Assembly: GCA_021234155.1 (NCBI GenBank)
Contig: JAJEKV010000038.1
Coordinates: 11,738,290-11,802,289, forward strand
DNA: 64,000 nucleotides
Source of the DNA: Isoetes taiwanensis
Lineage: Eukaryota; Streptophyta; Lycopodiopsida; Isoetales; Isoetaceae
Direction of reading: 5' to 3'
Shown here: positions 55,971-64,000 of the stretch, piece by piece
Layout: every line of letters begins with the position of its first letter
How positions within the stretch are numbered: position 1 is the stretch's first letter
Made by a program: the position numbers and the translations under genes
The notes under the pieces: generated by a model
The model's database searches: none
Seen by the model: the letters and a program-made list of their open reading frames with translations, nothing else
What the model was told of the DNA's origin: nothing

Positions 55971-56676
55971 TATATATCGTTCTCACAATGTAGGCCTCCA
56001 CCAATGCCTCTTTCATCACGAAGGCATTAAAAAACAAAAAGGTAGGAATATCTCACCAAATATCATGTCTTTTGTTCAACCTAGTGGGGGTGAAGGGTCA
56101 CAATCAACTCCTCCATTAATCCCAATTGATACAATGATGCCACTTTTAAATTTCAGAATGTACTAGGATGAACAACTAGCTCTTGGATTTGTTTTATACA
56201 AACATTCACATCATATTAGCATTCTTGAACAATTAAAGAAATTCTTCACCTTGACCATCGTTATCATACTCAACAAACTTCAATCATATTACATAATCAA
56301 ATTCAGTGGTTTCTATGTTCATAAGGAACCCAACATTTTACCGGTATTAACTTTCAAACATATCCTTCAAGCATTCTCATCCATTGCAATGCATTATCCA
56401 AATCCATAATCTAGTTTAGTCTTTTGAGGGATGCTTTTAAGAAGCATGTCAATATATAAATCTTCATATTCTCTTTAGAAAGGAATTTAGGGTCCAGAAA
56501 AAGGGCACCAGAGTTTGTTAGAAAAGGTTATATGAAATTTCTAACGCGCTTTGCCTTCTTACTTGATTGTCAAGAAGACAATTGCAGTAGTTAGGTCCCA
56601 CATGGACCATGGTACCAGGGTTATTAGTACAAAATAAATAATGCATCACAAGCTCTTCTTTATCAGATTCCAAGCT

Positions 56677-57933
56677 ATGGATGGAGATGTTCTTCCTCCA
56701 GGAGCAGCTCAATTTCTTAGCTCCAAAGGTTTTAAGATTTTCCTGCCAATCTTTAGGACTGCAATACTACTGCTTTCCCTAACTGCACTAGCCTTGCTAG
56801 TTGAAGACAAGGAGTCATCCAACATTGATGCCTCGGTTTTTTCCCCACAAATACCTATTGGTTCTCCCATGGTGGCAAAAACTGCAAGCTACAAGCTGAT
56901 TCCATCTCTTAAGTAAGTTCCTTAACAAAGTTCAAGGCAGATTTCATCACACATTGAATTTGATAGTAAGAAATTGCAGATCAGTAGATTGTTTTGATAT
57001 TTACCTTATGGTTCATTATCAAAAAAGTACTATATAGGTGACTTATCATAAACATTCAGTACTATTAAGAGGCAGAAAGGAACTATAGCTCGGGTTCATT
57101 TATTTCATGATTATTGTACCATCTCAAAAGTTCAGAATAAAGGCCAAAATGTGCCATCATGCATAAAAACATTGAAAGCTCTGGCTCATTTATTTCATGA
57201 TTATTGTACCATCTCTAAAGTGCAGAATAAAGGCCAAATGGTGCTATCATCTATAAAACACTGAAAGAGATTACAGCATATTATCATCTGCATTAATGTT
57301 GATGTACTGCAAATCCTCTGTCGGGGGTATATAATCAATCCTGCATCTTATAGTTTGAATATACATCAGATTCTATGTGGCTGTCATGGCAGCAGCTGCA
57401 ATCTACTACTTTGTGCAGTTAGTTCTGGATATTCTATCACTATTTGGAAGAAATCTTACAGCGAAAGGGCGATGGAGGAACTGGCCTACCTTTATGACGG
57501 ACCAGGTAAATTCTTCTCCGAATTAGAACAACTGACAGAAGAGAAAATCTGACCTAAAAAGAACGGAAAAACGCTAGAACAGATCAAGCAAGATATTGAA
57601 GCAAATGTGGAAGATATTGAAGAAAATGTAGAAACAGAACATAAAAAAATATGGTGCATTTGGCAGGTAATGGCGTACCTGATGGTGAGCGCTGGGGCCG
57701 TTGCTGTGGAAATAGGTTATCTGGCAGAGAAAGGAGCCGACGATGTGATGTGGAAACCTGTTTGTGTATATTTCAACCACTTCTGTGTGGAATATGCCAT
57801 AGGTTTGGCCCATTGGTGGCTCGCTACTTTTCTTGGACTCCTTATGGCTGCCATCTCTTCTTACCAATTGTTCCACTTTTCTCCTCCTCCAAATCCAAAA
57901 TCCCTTTTCCATTTGCCCACATGTGAACTGTAA
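56677..57933 (+). CDS. CASP-like membrane protein
   Basis: Three exons: 56677-56912 (donor GTAAGT), 57370-57505 (acceptor CATCAG, donor GTAAAT) and 57667-57933 (acceptor GGCAG, stop TAA). The joins keep frame and give 212 residues. Four hydrophobic helices: PIFRTAILLLSLTALALLV, YVAVMAAAAIYYFVQLVLDI, VMAYLMVSAGAVAVEIGYLA and LATFLGLLMAAISSYQLF. The Arg in helix 1 (FRTAI), the Asp at the start of helix 3 (TDQVMAYL) and the WKPVCVYFNHFC loop are hallmarks of CASP/CASP-like proteins. These organise plasma-membrane scaffolds; the best-known members position the Casparian strip. An in-frame upstream ATG at 56641 would add 12 residues, and I chose 56677 as closer to family starts. There are no lesions. 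Confidence 0.88.
57083..57270. repeat. ~97-bp tandem duplication in CASP-like intron 1
   Basis: Two units share tcatttatttcatgattatt, gtaccatctc and cagaataaaggccaaa. About 90% identical. Confidence 0.85.
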
Positions 57934-58540
57934 ATTAAAGGGAAAATTTTAAAAATGCCCTTGTATTTTCTAATATTTGTCAAAATGCCCCTATATTTCT
58001 AGAATTCATCAAAATGCCCTTAATTCAAAAACTTTCACAGCCTTCTGTTTTTGGCCATAGCAAGCTCATCTTCCTGCCCAATTCCCTCCTACTGATCATC
58101 CTTGTAAAAGCATTTATGGCAGAGATTCATGACTGATTCTTCTCTCTGGTTTCAAAGATTTCCTGTTTGTAGATCTTCTGTATATGGCTATTTGTAATTG
58201 ATTGATTGCCTTGTACAAATCCGTTAAAGATGGAACAACTATAATCGTTGGAACTAAGTTTTATTCTGGGAATCGACATCACCTTATCTGCTGCCATGCG
58301 CACAATCGAAGGATATATAGATCTTTGACATAGAGGCGTAGTATTCTATGCACAAATAATACACAATCCAGAGCCTCCATATCCAGAAAACAGATATAAT
58401 TTGGGTGCAGAAGATAAGCACTTATGACATTCTATTTTATTTCCATAGAAATAAGCAACAGAATTTTTTGTCTCAAATCTGGAATAAATTGTTCAAACCT
58501 AGGCTTCTGTATAATAATCTGGCTCAATCAAGATCCCTAA
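57934..58540. other. no gene; CASP-like 3' flank
   Basis: AT-rich. It starts with three near-repeats of aaaatgcccttgtatttt/aaaatgcccctatatttc/aaaatgcccttaattc (57952-58030). Nothing coding is recognised. Confidence 0.5.
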
Positions 58541-58542
58541 TT

Positions 58543-60210
58543 GTGACGTCCCCTACTCATATACGGTGCACTCACCATATACAAACAGGAGTTCATCCCC
58601 CATACCAGCTCCATGCTAATATAGGGCCCTCCACGTATCACTGCAACCTTGAAGAGTTCCAGTGGGAAGAATGAAGGGGTCCTTTACCCTGTCTCCCTCA
58701 GGGCCTACCTAGCTGCGGAAGCGTAAACATACATGTCAGTAGTACATACATCAACATCATATGACCATCACGAAGGATGGTCCTCCACATATCTGCATAG
58801 ACAAAGATCAGCACATCACATAGGGAATCCTACCCAAGGCTCGGACTCAAAGGGGGATGACGGCTTGGGTCTCGAGTTCATTGGAGGCATGTAATTCATG
58901 GCCTTTGGATTTGGCTGGCATAAGAACATGGCATTGGGTTGTCCACTCCATCCGCCCCTCCCATTGCACACTTTGCGAGTAGGGCTGAAAAGTGTCGGGA
59001 CATCAGTAGCCGCCCGGGATGCATAGCCGAAGGGGCTATTCTGGGACTCATCCTCCCGATTCAGATGGGGCGGGGGATCACTCCCTCGAGGAGATACGCA
59101 TGCCGACTCAAGGTGACTAGAGGGCCCCTTTGCCGTATTGTGAACCCACGGAAAGTGTACACCACTTCACGCGGTGTCGAGTCCATGCCTACCACCACTT
59201 TCGGTGGTAAGCCATTAGACCTAGTCACAATGATCCACGGTAGGCCTTACACACGGAGGGATCGTTCAAGAGTCGGGACATGAACCTCCTTCTTAGCCGG
59301 TCGGCCCCTTCACCCACAACCAGTGTGTGGTTCTTGTACCTGGGCGAATTTACGGTGTGCTAGAGAGGCTACTCTAGGAGCATCAACTACAAAGCCTTAG
59401 GGCCTCTACCCCCCTTCCCAATACAAGGAGTTCACAGAGATACATCATCCATAGATATCATAGAAGAACTAAAGAACTAGATCTAATCTATATCATAGAG
59501 TTAGGTTCTTTAGTTAGTGTCTAAGATCTAAAGATCTAGATAGGCTGCTATGGGCAATTTAATAGTCTAAGCTTCTTTGGTTCTATGACTAGAAGGCGGT
59601 TTAAGCTATTAGATTGACCAAATACGATCCTTGGGGGCTCCTCGACCGAGTTCAACCATCCCATTGAGCTGATCAATTTGAGAAAACCGATGGTGCGATT
59701 GGGCAGGGCGTCACGGGAGGCGGTTTTGGCTCTGGGCGGAGTCAAAACAGAGCTCTAAAACCCTATGGGCTAAAAACTAGCAAGTTAGGGTTTCCTACCC
59801 TACCCTAAATAGACATGGGGTTAGGGCTAGGGTTTCCAATTAGCCCTTTTTGGCATGTGGGATAATTGGAAAGGGCCCACTTGCCATTAATGGCTAGGTG
59901 GCAAAATATGCCTACATGGAAAAGTGTGCCCACATTAATGTGCATATGTGCACATTAATAACATGTGAACATACCTAGCAAGTTGCCCCTAGGGCTACTT
60001 ACACGGCTATCCGTCACAGACACGCGTCGGTTGGAGGGCGCGTCTGGCGTGTGGCAAAGTACAATATCGTTCGGGACCATATCTTTCGTCTTTGGAACGT
60101 CACATTCTCCCCACCTTGAAATGATGCTGTCCGCAGCATCGTGGGTCTCCCCACCTTGGGATCTTTCTAACCTGCAATCTGCAATCAACGTGATGCATAC
60201 AATATAATAG
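58543..60210 (-). mobile_element. LTR retroelement remnant (LTR 58715-60104)
   Basis: On the minus strand the LTR begins TGTGACGTTCC at 60104, directly after a purine tract (GGTGGGGAGAA, 60115-60105), and ends near TTCCGCA at 58715 (about 1.39 kb). It is homologous along its length to the 38.8-40.5 kb insert: shared words include gttgtccactccatccgccc, tgcacactttgc and ctctaccccc. The 60105-60200 segment resembles the interior of that insert (gaaatgatgctgtcc versus gaaataatgctgccc). The 58543-58714 part begins TGTGACGTCCCC on the plus strand like an LTR start in the other orientation. No gag-pol is seen. Confidence 0.6.
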
Positions 60211-60600
60211 TTATACATTTACCAAGATTACCTTAAGGTAATATTTTTAGGACATTATTACGTCATCATACTATGGAATACTTATCAATTCATAACATCA
60301 TTAAACAAGTTATTCACTATCTCAGTTATTATGACATTAAGTTAGACAAAATTTCAACATTTCATATCTATTATTATTGTTCGAGGTACTCTTCGTTCCT
60401 TGCAACACATTCCAACAAAATTTGTGTTGCAAGTCTTCGTAGCTCGACCTCCTTGCCCTCCGGAGCACTCTATTGGCCTGCAGGTCGATACTACGTTAGT
60501 ACCATTTTAATTATTTAATAAATTTTGGTTATATGGTGACCACCCCACCTATCTACATGGATGCATGGCTAATATCCCGGCGTAGGAAGAGGGTGAATCT
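60211..60600. other. no gene; small hairpin
   Basis: A 10-bp inverted repeat ttgcaacaca/tgtgttgcaa lies at 60399-60433. The rest is featureless and may be residual LTR-element interior. Confidence 0.45.
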
Positions 60601-60614
60601 TCCATTATGGCCGT

Positions 60615-61145
60615 GGAGACAGCTATAAAATTTCATTACCAGGGGTGCAATTATTAGAGGATATGCACAATATGGAGATGGTATTTTGGCCCTAAAATGC
60701 TTTGTAAGGATGCAACAAGAGGGTATAAAGCCAGATGAAGTGTCATTTAGCAGTATTCTGATTGCATAATGGATGAAGACCATTGGTACCTAAAATATAT
60801 GAAAGATTATTGCGGTATTGTGCCATTTGCATTCTATAACGTTTGTTTCGCTGACCTTTTGGGCCATGCAGGATTCCTAAATAGGGCAGAGAACCTACTC
60901 CAAAATAATTTAACAACTAATTGTTATGGCCTGGACTAGTTTGCTGAATGCATGCAAAGTTCATGGTGGTTTGGAAGTTGGGAGCCACTGCTTTGAACAA
61001 ATTCTTTTATTGAATTCCTCCCCTATATCTAATTAGATGTCAAGCATTTATGCTAATAGATTGGATGACCACACAGTACAATCACAGGATGTTAGCAACA
61101 GGTTGAAGGTGTGCTCATCAACAGGACATGGCAAATACTATTGAG
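60615..61145 (+). pseudogene. PPR protein pseudogene (PLS type, E-motif end)
   Basis: Plus-strand blocks: IIRGYAQYGDGILALKCFVR then EGIKPDEVSFSSILIA (60645-60770, a full L/S-type PPR motif), YGIVP-like CGIVPFAFYNVCFADLLGHA (60810-60870), AENLLQ, then VMAWTSLLNACKVHGGLEVG (about 60925-60985), SHCFEQILLLN, MSSIYAN and TGHGKY (E/E+ region). Several frameshifts, a stop at 60770 and another near 61033 disable it. PLS PPR proteins edit organelle RNA and are numerous in seed-free vascular plants. No DYW domain is visible after 61145. The 5' repeats are missing. Confidence 0.8.
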
Positions 61146-61149
61146 GAAT

Positions 61150-61735
61150 AGAGATAATATAATTCCGCAGTCATGGAAGTGATGTTATGAAATGACCACA
61201 TTCTAGGCACTTGGAGGTTCGCTGTTGCATGCACTCATTTGGAACAGAAACAACCAAAGAAAGAAGATTGTGATAAAGCTATTCATATTTTAGTTATTCC
61301 ACACCATGTTTGATGTAAACTCTACTGAGTTCCCACCAGTCCCATTAAGATTAGTTTGCATGGGATGTTAGGTTAGTTTAACACTAATTCATATATGATA
61401 TTAGATATAAAAATACAACGTTAAAATATTTGGAAGAGCCTATATAGAATTTAACCCCCTATCTTTAACAATCTTAATAGTTTGTTATTGAAAGAGTGAG
61501 GTAATTGTCAAGACTTCTTAAATCTGATGAAATTCTTCAAATATTTTGCGAACTTCTGGAGAAGTGAAGAGAACTATCCAAAAAGTTTCGAATTTGGAGA
61601 ACTGCGAACTTCTGATTGTGGTAGTTGTTGGCACTAGCGGAAAATTGAAGACATCCAAGCAAGTACATCTGAAGTTAAACTAGACGTGTATTGTAATTGC
61701 ATGATGTTCTTTTGTTTCTCTATTTCTGTATATAG
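61150..61735. other. no gene seen
   Basis: AT-rich. No coding motif. Confidence 0.4.
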
Positions 61736-61823
61736 GAAAGCCCATTTAGTGGGCTTTCCTGCTGTGGAAACAGGGCTCCGCGCGGGAGACAGCAGGAAAG
61801 CCCACTAAATGGGCTTCCCTATA
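61736..61823. repeat. 32-bp inverted repeat made of nested palindromes
   Basis: The left arm aggaaagcccatttagtggg...cctgctgt (61736-61767) is the reverse complement of 61792-61823 with one mismatch. Each arm is itself a near-perfect palindrome (ggaaagccca / tgggctttcc). The loop is about 24 bp and GC-rich (ggaaacagggctccgcgcgg). It could form a cruciform. Confidence 0.85.
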
Positions 61824-62016
61824 ACGTGAAGGACAAATAGGTGTTGTTCTGTGCCACGTGTCAGCCATCCGACGGCTGGCAATCACCACAAAAAACAATG
61901 AGTAATTTTGTTATTGTACTTCCCCGAAAATGAATGTCCCTTAAAAATTGCCACGTGGCGGCATAGGGTTGGACGAGAGGGCAGAACAACACCTAACTGT
62001 TCTTTACGTTTATGGT
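61820..62016. mobile_element. MITE-like element with ~33-bp terminal inverted repeats
   Basis: Left: ctataacgtgaaggac, then aataggtgttgttctg (to 61852). Right, in reverse complement: ccataaacgtaaagaac, then agttaggtgttgttctg (from 61981). The inner 14 bp (taggtgttgttctg) are perfect. The interior holds two CACGTG G-box cores (gccacgtgtcagcc and gccacgtggcgg). The element is about 195 bp. A target duplication is not obvious. Confidence 0.65.
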
Positions 62017-62019
62017 CAG

Positions 62020-62570
62020 TAGCGTAGACTCTCATTTTTATGCTGCCCAGTTCTGTTACAATTCTGACTTAGAACTTATCTTCCTTTGAATCGAAGAGAA
62101 ACATTACTCCAACAATGGTCCAGATCAATATACAAGCTTCAATCTATGTTCAAGCTATCCAAGAGCTATTGCACGTGGTCTTTCTATGCCTCGGTTCGTT
62201 TTTCTTCCTTGGAATAATGAGAATTGATTGAAACTTTGTTGTTTCATCTGATTTATTGGACCTATCCAATTCTAGATAAATGCAGAAGGATGGGATCGAG
62301 TGTGAGAAGCAATTTGGTAGAAAAATCCGGAGCAGAATGATAGATTGAGAGATGGAATTAAGATCGAAAGGCTGCTTGAAGATGCAATATTTGATCTTCA
62401 ATGCGACAAGGAAGATCTGTTTGCATTTTTGAAATCAAAGGGGTTCGAGTTTACAAGCATCTGATATCATCTAGCTCTGTTTCAAAATTCCAGGTGGATT
62501 GTCGGTTACCATAAGGCCGGTTCAATCGCCAGGTTGATAATTCAAATTTGGTGAAGCAGTCTCGACTAAA
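62020..62570. other. no gene seen
   Basis: No recognisable coding motif. An 83-codon minus frame (62401-62150) looks accidental. Confidence 0.4.
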
Positions 62571-62572
62571 AC

Positions 62573-62730
62573 ATAATACTACTAGAAAAGGGCCCGGCCG
62601 TCACCATTCCTCGGCTCGGCCGGCCTCTGGCCGGCCTCGCCTCGATCTGGACCAACCCATGCCCTTCTTTTTGTAGTATTCCTCGACTCGACCGGCCTCC
62701 GGCCGGCCTCGCCTCGATTTGGACCCCATT
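62573..62730. mobile_element. CACTA-like mini-element and GGCCGGCC repeat
   Basis: aatactactagaaaagggcc (from 62575) and gcccttctttttgtagtatt (to 62681) form imperfect inverted termini like those of CACTA transposons (CACTAC(T)A(G)AAA), with the first base mutated. Between and beyond them, a unit of about 46 bp, cctcg(g/a)ctcg(g/a)ccggcctc(t/c)gg then ccggcctcgcctcgat, occurs twice (62609-62654 and 62680-62725) and is itself palindromic (ggccggcct..ggccggcc). Confidence 0.4.
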
Positions 62731-62744
62731 AACACTTTTGACTG

Positions 62745-63662
62745 AGCCCCTTCCCTTTTCTAGCATCTCTCTCTCCTCTCTCTCCTTTCTCTGCTCTCTA
62801 TCTCCTTCTCTCTCTACTCTCTATTCTCTCTCCTCTCTATCTGCTCCTCCTCTCTCTCTTCTTCCTCTCTCTCTCTCTCTTCTCTCCTCTCTCTCTCCCC
62901 CCTTTTGTCCTTCTCTGTCTCCTATCTCTCTCCTCTTTCCCTATTTCTCCCCTCTCTCTCTATCTTTCTTTCTCTTTTCTATCCCCCTTTCTCTCTCTTC
63001 TTCCTCCTGTCTCTTCTCTCTCCTCTCTCTCTCTCTCTCATGTCTCTGCCCTCTCTCATTTCTCTCCCCTCTCTGTCCCCTCTCTGTTGTCCTCTCTCTC
63101 TTCTCCGTCCTCTCTTTCTCTTTCCTCTCTCTTTGTCTCTCTCTTTCTCTCTTCTCTCTCTCTCTCCTCTCCCTCTATTCCTCTTCTCTCTCCTCTCTCT
63201 TCATCCCCTCTCTCTCCTCTCTCTCCCTCTCTCTCTCTCTCCTTTCTCTCTCTCTCCCCCCCTTCTCTCTTCTCTCTTTCCCCTTTTTTCCTTCTCTCTC
63301 TCCTATCTCTCTCCTCTCTCTCTATTTTTCCCCTCTCTCTCTATTTTTCTCTCTTTTCTATTCCTCTCTCTCTTTCTCTTCTCCCTCCTCTCTCTTCTCT
63401 CTCCTCTCTCTTCCCTCTCTCCTTTTTCTCTTCTCTCTTCTCTCTCTTCTTCCCCTCTCTCTCTTTCAGCTCTCCTCTCTCTCTTCTCTCTCCTCTCTCT
63501 TTTTTCCCCTCTCTGTCTCTCTCCCATGTCTCTTCTCTCTCTCTCTCTTCTATCTCCTCCCTGTCTCTCTCCCTCTCTCCTCTCTCCTTTCTCTCTCTCA
63601 TCTCTCTCCCCCTCTATCTTTCCCTCTTCTCTCTCTAGCTTTATTCTAGAACACTCTAGAAG

Positions 63663-63703
<41 letters not shown>

Positions 63704-63723
63704 CTCTCTCCCTCTCTATCTCT

Positions 63724-63756
<33 letters not shown>

Positions 63757-64000
63757 CTCTCTCCTCTCTGTCTGTCTCCTCTCTCTCTCCTCTCTTCTGT
63801 CTCTTTTCCCTCTCTTCTCTCTCTCCTCTCTCTCTCTCTCTCCCCTCTATCTCTCTTCTCTTTCCTCTCTCTTCTTTCTCTCTCCCTCTCCCTCTTTCTC
63901 TCTCCCCTTCCTCTCTCTCCTATCTCTCTCCTCTCTCTCTATTTCTCCCCTCTCTCTCTATCTTTCTCTTTCTTTTCTATTCCTCTCTCTCTCTCTCTTC
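62745..64000. repeat. pyrimidine-only microsatellite tract, open at window end
   Basis: Over 1.2 kb of almost pure C/T on the plus strand, mainly (CT)n with TTT/CCC interruptions and occasional g or a. The only real break is gctttattctagaacactct (63639-63658). It runs off the end of the window, so the full length is unknown. Long Ser/Leu frames in it (up to 303 codons) are compositional artefacts. Confidence 0.95.

Noticed and set aside
62738-63649. 303- and 183-codon Ser/Leu-rich frames
   Set aside because: They are translations of a pure C/T microsatellite; every frame of such a tract is open. No start context, no domain.

Overview
This is a nuclear plant window dominated by retrotransposon debris. 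Three things place it in land plants: a relic of plastid DNA (trnV-GAC plus the 5' tip of rrn16) sits between unrelated nuclear sequences; several loci are plant families (CASP-like, double B-box, CONSTANS-like, KUP/HAK/KT potassium transporter, PLS-type PPR, plant-type FCP1-like); and some genes are spliced with GT..AG introns. The low gene density, the PPR type and the abundant, rather animal-like LINEs make a seed-free vascular plant such as a fern the best guess. That last step is inference. No prokaryotic gene, operon or CRISPR is present.

Layout. 1-4.3 kb: AT-rich, no gene. 4.3-6.0 kb: a LINE derivative abutting a broken KUP/HAK/KT pseudogene (minus). 6.9-11.9 kb: unrecognised minus-strand exon-like pieces and a TAF5-like exon fragment. 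12.8-14.2 kb: an ORF1-only LINE derivative and the plastid insert. 15-16.8 kb: TLC-domain exons inside a local duplication, and a CONSTANS-like B-box fragment. 18.3-21.8 kb: a complete non-autonomous LTR element with a 5-bp target duplication, carrying a nested poly(A) LINE with its own 9-bp duplication. 23.2-33.4 kb: a decayed transposase-like gene (plus) and an FCP1-like/zinc/coiled-coil coding complex (minus), with clusters of a TGTACA palindrome, and a 3-kb LINE between them. 33.4-40.6 kb: a nearly full-length two-ORF LINE whose 3' UTR is interrupted by a 1.7-kb LTR-derived insert with 210-bp terminal direct repeats. 41-49.7 kb: LTR and LINE pieces, a (GATA)n array and a second dispersed repeat family. 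50.2-50.9 kb: a double B-box gene. 53.3-55.1 kb: another LINE. 56.7-57.9 kb: an apparently intact three-exon CASP-like gene. 58.5-60.2 kb: an LTR related to the 39-kb insert. 60.6-61.2 kb: a PPR pseudogene. 61.7-62.7 kb: hairpins and MITE-like elements. 62.7 kb to the end: a pyrimidine-only tract.

The most unusual theme is a LINE group whose copies end not in poly(A) but in short tandem repeats (TTCTA, TCTA or the like) just after a conserved tail (GGTCTCCGTGGACG-like) preceded by a conserved hairpin. Derivatives keep these ends while losing most coding sequence. A separate LINE family here ends in AATAAA plus poly(A). The only genes that look functional are the CASP-like gene and the double B-box gene. 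The others are fragments or carry frameshifts or stops.
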